Of a stretch of 64,000 bases of DNA, positions 1 through 10,493 are shown piece after piece (position 1 is the stretch's first letter; the number at the start of each line of letters is the position of its first letter). The translations under genes were made by a program, and so were the position numbers. This stretch comes from Chamaecrista fasciculata. Taxonomy: Eukaryota > Streptophyta > Magnoliopsida > Fabales > Fabaceae. The notes beneath the pieces were generated by a model. It did not search any database and was not told where the DNA came from. It saw only the letters and a list, made by a program, of their open reading frames with translations. The DNA lies in assembly GCA_003254925.1 (NCBI GenBank), contig QANZ01006581.1, positions 1 to 64,000 of the forward strand, in the 5' to 3' direction.

Positions 1-240
1 AGTGGCATTGTCGGGTCTAGAGAAAGACCCGGTTAAAATTTTAAGTTATGTTTGCTCCCAAAATTTAACCACAAGCTCATAAAGACTTCCAGACCAGCTA
101 CGTAATTTACTTTCAAGTCAAATACTAAGTCTGATGATTAATATAATACCTAGGGGTATTGCAATCTCCCCACCTTAAGAAATTCGGTCCCCGAATTTGA
201 ACTTTCCTACTATCCAATCTATATAACTAAGGTTTTATAC

Positions 241-1150
241 TGTTGGGCTTGGTCACTCCAAGTGAAGGCCCATTCTCAAGTCAGCCCAAGGCTTTGCCCC
301 AGCAGCTAGGGTTTCATTTTCTGGTGTGGAGTGGTGTGGAGAGCAAGTCAAGCAAAATAGTAGAGAGTAAGAAAAACGCATAGTGAGAGAGGGTGAAAAC
401 CTAGAAACTGTTTTTCTCTGGCAGCAGTTACTTCCGGCGAAATCCAACGGTGCAACCTTCTCCGATCAAGCTGAAATTTGGAGGGTATGTTCTTGACATC
501 CTAGTCTTGATATCCTACGGTCAGTTTTTCGATTGGAGCTTTGGTTTGGTAGAAACGGATTTTTAAAGTTCAAGGAGCGTCCTATCCAGACTTCCTGAAC
601 GACGTTTATTGTCAGAAAAATCCAACGGTGAGATCTTCTCCGAATGAGCTGAAATTTTGAGGTTATGTTTCGGACATTCTGTTCCTTATATCCTACGGTC
701 AGTTTTTGGATTGGAGATGATTTAGGTATTCCGATTGGGTCTTGAAGTGCTGCTCTGTTTTGTGCGTTTTTCTTTGTTGTCTCAACTTTATTAGTGCTTG
801 GAGATTTGGGTATTTGTTGGAGGAAGCTTGTGAGTTGAATATATTGTTTTAGGGTCTGTTGAGAGAATATTGCCCTAGATATATTTTTGTAGGCTCATTT
901 TGTTAGTGCTTCTTGTACCCAAATTTTGTAAGACAATGTTGTTTACCTCTTTTGTGGTTGTGAGAGGTTGTATAGTTGTATTCTTTGATTGATGCAATAA
1001 TACTAGTTAGACATTGTTATTTGAATCCTTGGGCAATTGGGCGAAAGTATTGTATTCCATTTTTCTGTTTTGGAATTGTTATAGTGGTTTGTAGTTTTAC
1101 CGGCATTTCCGCTTCCGCTGCGCCGCCGCCAACCACGCTTGCGCCCATCA
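241..1150 (+). repeat. 5' LTR of the copia element
   Basis: It starts TGTTGGG and ends CATCA, 910 bp, and matches 5148-6054 closely. It holds two partly similar stretches around 450-530 and 610-700 (aaatccaacggt... tatcctacggtcag), an internal duplication shared by both LTRs. Confidence 0.96.
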
Positions 1151-1153
1151 AAG

Positions 1154-1165
1154 TGGTATCAGAGC
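1154..1165 (+). promoter_or_regulatory. Primer-binding site (initiator tRNA-Met)
   Basis: TGGTATCAGAGC starts three bases after the 5' LTR. This is the standard plant copia PBS, complementary to the 3' end of initiator tRNA-Met. It is used to prime minus-strand cDNA synthesis. Confidence 0.93.
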
Positions 1166-1178
1166 TCTTGGTTCAACA

Positions 1179-4100
1179 ATGTCTACTATGAAAGTTGACA
1201 TCGAGAAATTTGATGGGAATATCAACTTCAGTTTATGGCAAGTTAGAATGCTTGCCGTGTTAACGCAAAATGGCCTGAAGAAGGCTTTGTTCGGAAAATC
1301 AAAGAAACCCGCAACAATGAGCGAGGATGAATGGAATGAGATGGATGATAAAGCTCTCACCGCTATTCAATTGAATCTAGGTAATGATGTTCTGCAAGAG
1401 GTTCTTTCAGAGAAGACATCATCAGATTTGTGGGTGAAGCTTGAGGAGTTGTATTTGACTAAGTCTTTGGCAAACCGACTAGTCTTAAAGCAACGTCTTT
1501 TCAGTTTGAGAATGTCTGAAGGTACATCCATTAAAGCTCATATAAGTGAGTTTATTTCTTTGGTTAATGACTTGAAAAATGATGTGAAAGTTGAGGAAGA
1601 AGATCAAGCCATGTTGTTGTTATGTTCATTGCCTTCATCGTTTAAGCATTTTAGAGAGACAATCATTTATGGTCGATCAGAGCTTAGATTTGATGATGTT
1701 AAGTCCTCTTTATTGAGTAAAGACAAATTGGATAATGAACTTCCATCTACAAGATCCAATGAGTCGGCTTCTAGTTTGGTTGTTAGAGGTAGAAGCAATG
1801 AGAGGAATTTTGGCAATAATAAGCAAAAGGGTAGATCAAAGTCTTCAACAAAGGATTTCAAGTGTCATCATTGTGGTGAATCCGGACATATAAAGAAATT
1901 TTGCTGGAAATTGAAAAGAGAGAAGAAAAAGGGAAAATCCAAGAAAAGAGATGATCATAATAAAAGGGAAGAAACAGGTGACCAAAGTACTGCTACAGTT
2001 GAAGAATTCTTCGTTATTATTGGTGAAGATATTTTGAACTATTCTTGTCATGACTCCAGCTGGGTGATTGATAGTGGTGCAACTATTCATTGCACTTCAA
2101 GGAGAGATTTTTTCTCATCATATACACCGGGTGATTTTGGTGTCTTGAGGATGGGAAATGATGGCTCGTCCAAGATCATTGGCAGAGGAGATGTGTGCTT
2201 ACAGACTTCCAATGGTACGCAGTTGATCCTTAAAGGTGTGAGGCATGCTCCAGATATCAGGCTTAATTTGATTTCAGTTCCACGGCTTGATGATGATGGG
2301 TATTGCAACAATTTTGGAAATTGTCAGTGGAAGCTTACCAAGGGGTCTTTGGTTGTAGCACGTGGCAAGAAGGAGCGTAATCTTTACTTTATGCAAGCTA
2401 AGCTATGTGAAGGCTTAGTTAATGTTGTTGAAGAAGAAAAGTGTACAGAACTGTGGCATAAAAGACTTGGTCATATGAGTCCTAAAGGGCTTGATATCTT
2501 AGTAAGGAAGAATATGCTCTCAGGTGTAAAAGGTATAAATTTGCAACCTTGTGAACACTGTTTAGCTGGAAAGCAAGCAAGGGCATCTTTTAAAAGTTCA
2601 CCTCCTCACAGATCATCTCATATTTTAGACTTGGTGCATTCTGATGTTTGTGGCCCTGTGAGTACTAAATCTATTGGTGGTTCAGTGTACTTTGTTACTT
2701 TCATTGATGATCATTCCAGGAAAGTTTGGGTGTACACTATGAAGACCAAAGATCAACTGTTTGATGTTTTTAAGAGCTTTCATGCCAGTGTTGAGAGGCA
2801 AACTGGAAGAAAGTTGAAGTGCATCAAAACTGACAACGGTGGTGAATTTAGAGGTCCTTTTGATGACTACTGCAAAAGTCATGGTATTCGACACCAGTTC
2901 ACTCCACCGAAGACTCCTCAGTTAAATGGTGTGGCAGAGAGGATGAATAGAACACTTGTTGAGAGAGTTAGATGCATGTTGTCTCATGCCAAGTTACCAA
3001 AACTTTTTTGGGCTGAGGCTTTACACACTGCGGCTTATCTCCTTAATCTATCTCCGTGTGTTCCTTTACAACAAGATCTTCCAGAGAAAGCTTGGAGCGG
3101 GAAAGATGTCTCCTACGAGCATTTGAAGGTATTTGGTTGTAAAGTTTCTCTTCATATTCCTAAGGATGAGCGGTCAAAGCTTGATGCCAAAACCAAGCAA
3201 TGCATTTTTCTTGGTTATGGTCTTGATGAGTTTGGGTACAAACTTTATGATCCTAAGGAGAAGAAGATTATCAGGAGTAGAGATGTCGTGTTCTTTGAAG
3301 ACCAGACCATTGAGGATATTGACAAGGAACCTGAGAAGTCAAGAACTCAAAGTGGTGATTCTACGAGTTATGACATTGGTCCGCCTATCTTGCAAGATCA
3401 AGTGTGTAATGACTTGCAAGGTGATGCACCAAATACAGGTGATGTGTATGTTCCTGCTGATGATGATATTTCTGAACCAGGTGATCAGTTAGCTGGAGAG
3501 CTAGATGCTCATTTAAGACGATCTAGTAGAGAACGTCGGCCGTCTGCAAGGTATTCTTCATTAGAATATGTGTTATTGTGTGACGGGGGAGAACCTGAAA
3601 GTTTTCAGGAGGCTTTAACTGATGAACACAGTGATGAGTGGTTTAGTGCTATGCAGGAAGAGATGAAGTCTTTCTTTGACAATGATACTTATGAGCTTGT
3701 TGAGCTTCCCAAGGGTAAGAGGGCCCTGAAGAACAAGTGGGTGTATAAGTTGAAAGTAGATGAGCATGCCATGTCTCCCAAGTATAAGGCAAGGCTTGTT
3801 GTCAAAGGCTTCAGTCAGAAGAAGGGAGTTGATTTTGATGAAATCTTTTCTCCCGTTGTGAAGATGTCATCCATTCGTGCTGTTCTTGGCTTAGCAGCAA
3901 GTCAAGATTTAAAGATTGAGCAAATGGATGTGAAGACTGCTTTTCTCCATGGTGATTTGGAGGAAGAAATTTATATGGAACAACCGGAGGGTTTTCAAGT
4001 TAAGGGTAAGGAAAACCTTGTTTGTCGTCTGAAGAAAAGTCTCTATGGGTTGAAGCAGACACCCAGACAATGGTATAAGAAGTTTGAGTCTTTCATGTGT

Positions 4101-5137
4101 GAGCATGGTTTTGGAAAGACAACTTCAGACCATTGTGTGTTTGTGAAGAATTTTCCAGAAGGTGATTTTCTTATTTTGTTGCTTTATGTGGATGATATGC
4201 TGATAGTTGGTCATGATAAGTTCAAGATTGACAAGCTCAAGAAAAATATGAGTCAATTCTTTGCCATGAAGGACTTAGGACCAGCGAAGACGATCCTTGG
4301 CATGAAAATCACGCGTAACAGGAAGACTGGAAAATTGTGGCTATCTCAAGAGAGATATATTGAGAAGGTGCTTGATAGGTTCAACATGAGTAAGGTGAAG
4401 GCTGTCAGTACTCCACTTGGTAGTCACACCAAGTTGAGCTCTAAACAATGTCCATCCACTGAGAGGGAGAAGGAACAAATGTTGAATGTTCCTTATGCTT
4501 CAGCTGTAGGTAGTTTGATGTATGCTATGATTTGCACAAGGCCTGACATAGCCTATGCTGTTGGAGTTGTTAGCAGATTCCTCTCCAATCCTGGCAAAGA
4601 GCATTGGAATGCAGTTAAGTGGATCATGAGATATCTCCGAGGCACTTCTAGTATGTCATTATGTTTTGGAAGTGAAAATCCTCTTTTAGTTGCCTATACT
4701 GATGCAGATATGGCAGGAGATATTGATTCTAGAAAGTCCACGTCTGGTTATATGGTTTGCTTTGCAGGGGAGCTGTGTCTTGGCAATCTAAGTTGCAAAA
4801 GTGTGTGGTTCTTTCTACTACTGAAGCTTGTAAGGAACTCTTGTGGATGAAGAAATTTTTGTTAGAGATTGGGTTTAAGCAAGATCGATATTTGTTGTTT
4901 TGTGACAACCAGAGCGCTATACATCTTGGTAAGAATCCTACATTTCACTATAAGTCTAAACACATACACGTGAGGTATCATTGGATTCGAGATGTGCTTG
5001 AGTCGAAGATGCTTGAACTTGCCAAAATTCATACCGATGAGAATGGGTCGGATATGATGACGAAGATACTCTCAAAATTGAAACACCAATTTTGTTGTAG
5101 CAAGGCTGGTTTGATGGAGCCTCCTTCATTGTCGTGA
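1179..5137 (+). pseudogene. Copia gag-pol polyprotein, broken in RNase H
   Basis: The first frame runs 1179-4850 from an ATG 29 bases after the LTR. Domains in order: gag (about residues 20-200); CCHC zinc knuckle beginning at Cys229; aspartic protease with DSGA at residue 298; the pre-integrase HKRLGH region; an integrase core with Asp489, Asp552 and Glu587 (about 35-residue spacing between the last two); reverse transcriptase with YVDD near 1003-1006; RNase H with TDAD near 1175. A one-base loss in the G run at 4767-4770 shifts the frame, and the remaining RNase H is in another frame through 5137. An in-frame gap near 4815-4835 (STTEACKE) lacks the usual second acidic RNase H motif (AEY). 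These two lesions make the copy non-autonomous, although an RNA of it might still be copied in trans. Confidence 0.93.
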
Positions 5138-5147
5138 GGGGGAGATT
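5136..5147 (+). promoter_or_regulatory. Polypurine tract of the copia element
   Basis: The G-rich run GAGGGGGAGATT abuts the first base of the 3' LTR at 5148. This is the expected plus-strand priming site. Confidence 0.9.
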
Positions 5148-6054
5148 TGTTGGGCTTGGTCACTCCAAGTGAAGGCCCATTCTCAAGTCAGCCCAAGGCT
5201 TTGCCCCAGCAGCTAGGGTTTCATTTTATGGTGTGGAGTGGTGTGGAGAGCAAGTCAAGCAAAATAGTATAGTAAGAAAAACGCATAGTGAGAGAGGGTG
5301 AAAACCTAGAAACTGTTTTTCTCTGGCAGCAGTTACTTCCGGCGAAATCCAACGGTTCAACCTTCTCCGATCAAGCTGAAATTTGGAGGGTATGTTCTTG
5401 ACATCCTAGTCTTGATATCCTACGGTCAGTTTTTTGATTGGATCTTTGGTTTGGTAGAAACGGAGTTTTTAAGTTCAAGGAGCGTCCTATCCAGACTTCC
5501 TGAACGACGTTTATTGTCAGAAAAATCCAACGGTGAGATCTTCTCCGAATGAGCTGAAATTTTGAGGTTATGTTTCGGACATTCTGTTCCTTATATCCTA
5601 CGGTTAGATTTTGGATTGGAGATGATTTAGGTATTCCGATTGGGTCTTGAAGTGCTGCTCTGTTTTGTGCGTTTTTCTTTGTTGTCTCAACTTTATTAGT
5701 GCTTGGAGATTTGGGTATTTGTTGGAGGAAGCTTGTGAGTTGAATATATTGTTTTAGGGTCTGTTGAGAGAATATTGCCCTAGATATATTTTGTAGGCTC
5801 ATTTTGTTAGTGCTTCTTGTACCCAAATTTTGTAAGACAATGTTGTTTACCTCTTTTGTGGTTGTGAGAGGTTGTATAGTTGTATTCTTTGATTGATGCA
5901 ATAATACTAGTTAGACATTGTTATTTGAATCCTTGGGCAATTGGGCGAAACTATTGTATTCCATTTTTCTGTTTTGGAATTGTTATAGTGGTTTGTAGTT
6001 TTACCGGCATTTCCGCTTCCGCTGCGCCGCCGCCAACCACGCTTGCGCCCATCA
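5148..6054 (+). repeat. 3' LTR of the copia element
   Basis: 907 bp from TGTTGGGC to CCATCA, a close match to the 5' LTR. Small differences include a few bases lost near 5268 and point changes near 5356 and 5951. It is followed by the target duplication TATAC. Confidence 0.96.
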
Positions 6055-6951
6055 TATACGACATGAGATTCTCGGGTTTAGATCTCATGGGATGGATCCA
6101 ATGAACATTGTCGAATTATGAGTAAAGTTGCTCTTGCAAAATCCTCAAAAAATACTATCCATATCGTTACTGATCTAATTAAACTTTAACTATTACACAC
6201 AATGATCAAAACAAAGAAAAGAGAAAATCAAAGCGCACCAACCGATTAGGAGACCAATGGATCGTCATATTTGCACAACAAGTCAACAAGTACACAACTA
6301 TGAACCAAATTACATTGTTAGCAAATATATATATATTACATATTCCTAACTTTATACTGTGTAGTAAAAGAATAATTTGAACTTTAAACCTCAAATTCTT
6401 AGATCGTTTATGCTCCAAAGCTAAATCAGAACAAAATAAGTGTAAATGAAAAAGAAATTATGACAAAGAATCATCATAGTATAAGCCAACAAATATATTC
6501 TAGAACTAACAAATACAATGAGAAATGAGAAGCAAAGGTAGATGAAATATCCAATGATTAATTTCTCCACTCTTAACTATCATTAAGATTTCCTAAAGGG
6601 TTTAAATTGTTCCTTCAACTCAATATGTAAAATATATATATATATTTGCTAACAATGTAATTTGGTTCATAGTTGTGTACTTGTTGACTTGTTGTGCAAA
6701 TATGACGATCCATTGGTCTCCTAATCGGTTGGTGCACTTTGATTTTTTTTTTTATTGTCTCTTTTCTTTGTTTTGATCATTGTGTGCAATAGTTAAAGTT
6801 TAATTAGATCAGTAACGATATGGATAGTATTTTTTGAGGATTTTGCAAGAGAAACTTTACTCATAATTCGACAATGTTCATTGGATCCATCCCATGAGAT
6901 CTAAACCCGAGAATCTCATGTCGTATAAAACCTTAGTTATATAGATTGGAC

Positions 6952-7298
6952 TAGCACTGTTAAACGGGCCGGCCCGCCCCGGCCCGTTACGGGCCACGGG
7001 CTAAACGGGCCGGGCCGTTTAGGCCCGTTTTTAAACGGGCCAAATTTTTTAAACCCAAGCCCGCCCATTTAGCGGGCGGGCCGGGCCGGCCCGCGGGCCT
7101 AAACATTTTTACATGCAAATTTTCTTAAAAAAAATGTAAACGGGCCTAACCGCCCCGGCCCGTTACGGGCCACGGGCTAAACGGGCCGGGCCGTTTTAGG
7201 CCCGTTTTTAAACGGGCCAAATTTTTAAAGCCCAAGCCCGCCCATTTAGCGGGCGGGCCGGGCCGGCCCGCGGGCCTAAGCCCGTTTTGACAGTGCTA
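6952..7298. mobile_element. hAT-type MITE rich in GGCCCG motifs
   Basis: 347 bp with terminal inverted repeats TAGCACTGTTAAACGGGC and its near complement ending GCTA, flanked by a perfect 8-bp target duplication GATTGGAC (6944-6951 and 7299-7306). The 8-bp duplication and TAG ends fit the hAT superfamily. The inside holds two similar blocks of about 150-180 bp, each packed with GGGCC palindromes and separated by an AT-rich stretch near 7105-7135. It has no coding capacity. Confidence 0.92.
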
Positions 7299-7340
7299 GA
7301 TTGGACAGTAGGGAAGTTCAAATTCGGGGACCGAATTTCT

Positions 7341-7354
7341 TAAGGTGGGGAGAT
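7341..7354 (+). promoter_or_regulatory. Gypsy polypurine tract
   Basis: TAAGGTGGGGAGAT lies directly before the LTR start, after a stretch reading AATTCGGGGACCGAATTTC. This arrangement is typical of the pol end of chromovirus-type Ty3/gypsy elements. The mirror copy is at about 167-180 on the minus strand. Confidence 0.7.
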
Positions 7355-10164
7355 TACAATACCCCTAGGTATTATATTAATCATCAGACTTAGTATTTGA
7401 CTTGAAAGTAAATTACGTAGCTGGTCTGGAAGTCTTTATGAGCTTGTGGTTAAATTTTGGGAGCAAACAGAACTTAAAATTTTAATCGGGTCTTTCTCTA
7501 GACCCGACAATGCCACTTTCGAGTGAAACTTGAAAGACGTTAGAAGTAAAGTTTTGAAAAATAAATTATATATTTAGAATCTATTCTTCGAAATGAATCC
7601 AACAATATAAATTTTATTGGAAATTTTTTTAAAAATTTTGTTTTAAGGGACTATTTTGAAGTAAATATATTTTTATGGGTAAAGAAAAGGAATTTTAGCC
7701 AATGAAGCCATGAACCTGATTTTCTCTCCCCTCTCCCGTGACTTCTAGACATCTCCATAGGAAAAAAAAATGAAAGAAAAAGAAGAAGCTAACCCACGCC
7801 CTTTTTCCTCATATTTCTTCCTCATCTCGCCATTTCTTCTCTTCCTCTCTCAACTTGTCGCACAACCACCACAGTTGCTCGGCCGCCACTCCTCCACCAT
7901 TAGTCGACAGACGCCGGCGAACAACCACCACCGACCCTCCTCCCTTGGTTTGTATCTTTCTCTCCCATCTTCTTCTCTATTCTTCCTCTTTGGGTTGAAC
8001 TAATCTCTTTTGATTTCTCCAAATTTCTGGTTGCTCCTTGATGTTAGTTTAGTCTTTGAGCTTCATCCTTCCTCCTTCCCACCTCCATGGTCATCCTGGA
8101 AACCATATAAGCTTGGGCAATCTCTTCCATCCTCCATTTCCGGCCAAAATTTGGGTATGCTTCAAAAACATCAATTTTATCATTGTTTCTTGACTTTCTT
8201 GGTTGGAATGAATCCTTTGATGATAGTATATTAGGTTGGGTATCTTTGGAAGCCATTAAAACTCCAAAATATTGAGATTTGGGACTGTTTTTACTCTAGG
8301 GTTTATAAGTGACGAAAATTGGGGTTTTTGGTCAAGTCTCTTTATTTTCTTGAAATTGTTAGTTTGGATGAGTTCATTGGATAATAAAAATGAGTTCTAA
8401 TGCATTGGGTTGAATTTTAAATGCGTATTTTGAAATTTGGTTATCATGTATGAAACTTTGAAGTTTGCATTTTGGTTCATAGGGATGATTTTGATGGTTT
8501 TGATGAACTAAAGGGATTTCTTTGGAACTATGAGGGATTCTCATATCATACTCTTGATTTTAAAGTGTGAAGAACAAAATGCCCAAATTTAACTGAAAAG
8601 GGTGAAAGAGCCAAGTTTAAAGAATGACCCTATGTTTTTGACTTTGAAGTTTTGTTTGTGAAATTGCCTTTAACTTGTGGATTTCAAAGCATTTGTCAAA
8701 GCTCCCAAATATTAACCCAAGTTCTTCTAGAGTTAGATTAGTGTCATATACTTGGTGTGGTACTGAAGTTGTTGATATTAAGCTTGAGGATGCTTATGGG
8801 ATATGGAAGCTAGGTGTAAGAGTCACTTGGTAAGTTTATATGTCAAAGTATTCTAATAGAGTGAATATATTTGTTATCAATTTAGGTGTTCTGCATTTGG
8901 GAGGTAGTATTTTAAATAGTGGATTTTAGGTCATTGTGCATGACCTTCAGGTGAGTATCATCTCTATTCTAGAAATTGTTTTATCATGTTATGTGACATG
9001 TATGATGCATATTATTTTTGGCAAGGTTAAATGTTTTATGAAAATATGTTTGAAAAACTCACTTGAGACTTATGTATATGATATAAGATTTTGATTTGTA
9101 CTATGATAAAATGAAATTTGATATTGTTTGAAAAAATGTTTTTTTGGCTGGTTGGGTGAGTCGTTGGTTCTTTCGTTATGGGTACCAATTGGGCTTTCGG
9201 TCCCGGAGTCACACCATCCGTTGGCCAGGATGTGATGTGGGCATGGATCTAGGCTTTCGGGGACGTGCCGGAGTGGCATGGTTCTAGGCTTTCGGGGTAG
9301 TGCCACGGTAGACCGTCTCCAACCCTTGAGGTGGGGAGTCTATTCGTTCTCGCGGGATAGGCCATTTGCAGAACCTTCGATCTCACTCACCAGTCACGGG
9401 GGCGCCACCCATGGGTTTTACGACAAAATGTATTTCAGATTTGAGAAATGATTTTGAATGATTATAGAGATTCGGATTATATGAAATTTTCATCGAATGT
9501 GCAAGTATGTGATTTTTATGATCGTCTGAACTGTGATATGTATTATCGGATTTGACTATATGATGACTCTGATTACAAAAAGTGACAATTGAGATATGGA
9601 TGTGTTATATGCATGCATTGTTATTTTGAAACTAGTGGAGATACCTTGCCCTCCACGACTAGAATAGGTTGGATTACTCACTGAGTCTCTTGACTCACCC
9701 CGCTGTTTACCATTTTCAGTTTCAGGTTTACAGGAACCATCTTTTAGTGCTGTCTAGAACGAGCGGCCTCTTGGAGTCCCACATATTGTTCGTGTGGGTA
9801 TATATTCCATCTGACTTTGATTCACTTGTATTTGACACTTGACTCTAGTTGTGCTCCGTTAGATTTACAGTCAGGGTCGTACTGTGTTTAATTCTGAGCT
9901 GGATCTTCTTGAGAGAAGAGTTCTATTTGAATTACTATTGTTAAAATAGTTAATAAATACTTTATGGAGCCCTTTTACTTATAAGAGAATTTTTACAAGA
10001 AGTTTCCAGACAAGACAGTACCTTGAAAAATGAATTATAAGTCATTAATAGATGTATGTATCAGGTTACATTTGGTTATGTATATGAGAATGTCAGGCTT
10101 ACGGGCCACGAGGCTTCTTCTTATGGTCCGTGCCGGTCACGGATTCTGTTAGGGGGTCGTGACA
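7355..10164 (+). mobile_element. Ty3/gypsy (chromovirus-like) 3' or solo LTR
   Basis: About 2.8 kb bounded by TACAATACCCC (the mirror copy has TGCAATACCCC) and GGGGGTCGTGACA. Both are characteristic ends of long plant chromovirus LTRs. Internal landmarks fit: the repeated 'ggctttcgg' block at 9140-9310, and 'ttactcactgagt' with 'gactcacccc' near 9670-9700. No pol coding sequence precedes it; only about 500 bp of non-coding internal DNA remains. Small ORFs at 7770-8234 are not considered genes. Confidence 0.72.
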
Positions 10165-10493
10165 ATTAGATTATCCGACGAGTATGAGAATGAAGATTAT
10201 TTATTTATTTTAATATCCACTTATGTCCAAATGTGAATTTGACAATTATAATACCCTACTCAAACCTTAGCTCATGATGATACTCATTAAGAGTTTTTAA
10301 TTTATAACTAGTAATTATTGAAACAAAAACCAAATAAAAATAAATCCAGAAGCATCAGGCCATGTATTCTGATCCGACCCGATCCGTAATTACACCAATA
10401 GTTCATCTATTTTTGTTTTTTGGATCGCTATATTTAAATCACAAATTCATCCTCCTCACTCTTCCCTCTACAGAATCCAATTGAGAGAGAGAA
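10165..10493 (+). promoter_or_regulatory. Upstream region and probable promoter of MAGO
   Basis: This short interval holds a TATA-like element (ctatatttaaatc, about 10428-10440) some 55-65 bases before the MAGO start, followed by a pyrimidine-rich leader. The gypsy LTR ends only about 330 bp before the start codon. Confidence 0.5.

Larger units (their letters stand above)
241..6054 (+). mobile_element. Nearly complete Ty1/copia LTR retrotransposon
   Basis: Two LTRs beginning TGTTGGGC and ending GCCCATCA (241-1150 and 5148-6054) enclose a primer-binding site, one long gag-pol frame and a polypurine tract. A perfect 5-bp target-site duplication TATAC lies at 236-240 and 6055-6059. By eye the LTRs differ by about eight substitutions and four small indels over roughly 905 bp (about 1%), so the insertion is young. 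The order gag, protease, integrase, RT, RNase H identifies the copia superfamily. It is nested in the left arm of the gypsy-derived inverted repeat and is therefore younger than it. Confidence 0.97.
1..6340. repeat. Left arm of a large inverted repeat (interrupted)
   Basis: Positions 1-240 and 6060-6340 together are the near-perfect reverse complement of 6626-6951 plus 7307-7517. The arm was continuous until the copia element at 241-6054 inserted (the 5-bp duplication TATAC sits on both sides). Read on the minus strand, 240 down to 1 gives a gypsy-type internal end, a purine-rich stretch and the start of an LTR (TGCAATACCCC). The arm runs off the left edge of the window, so its true length is unknown. 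Confidence 0.85.
6626..7517. repeat. Right arm of the large inverted repeat
   Basis: Reverse complement of 1-240 plus 6060-6340, split by the hAT MITE at 6952-7298. The arms are about 520 bp once insertions are removed, and the spacer 6341-6625 is unique and AT-rich. The distal part of this arm (7299 onward) is the end of a gypsy element: internal sequence, purine-rich stretch and LTR start. Confidence 0.85.

Noticed and set aside
3133..3492. 119-codon alternative frame inside copia pol
   Set aside because: Out-of-frame shadow of the integrase/RT linker.
4757..5137. Separate small gene downstream of pol
   Set aside because: It is the RNase H end of pol after a one-base frameshift, not an independent gene.
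7770..8234. Two small plus-strand frames
   Set aside because: They lie inside the gypsy LTR leader-like region and lack recognisable domains.
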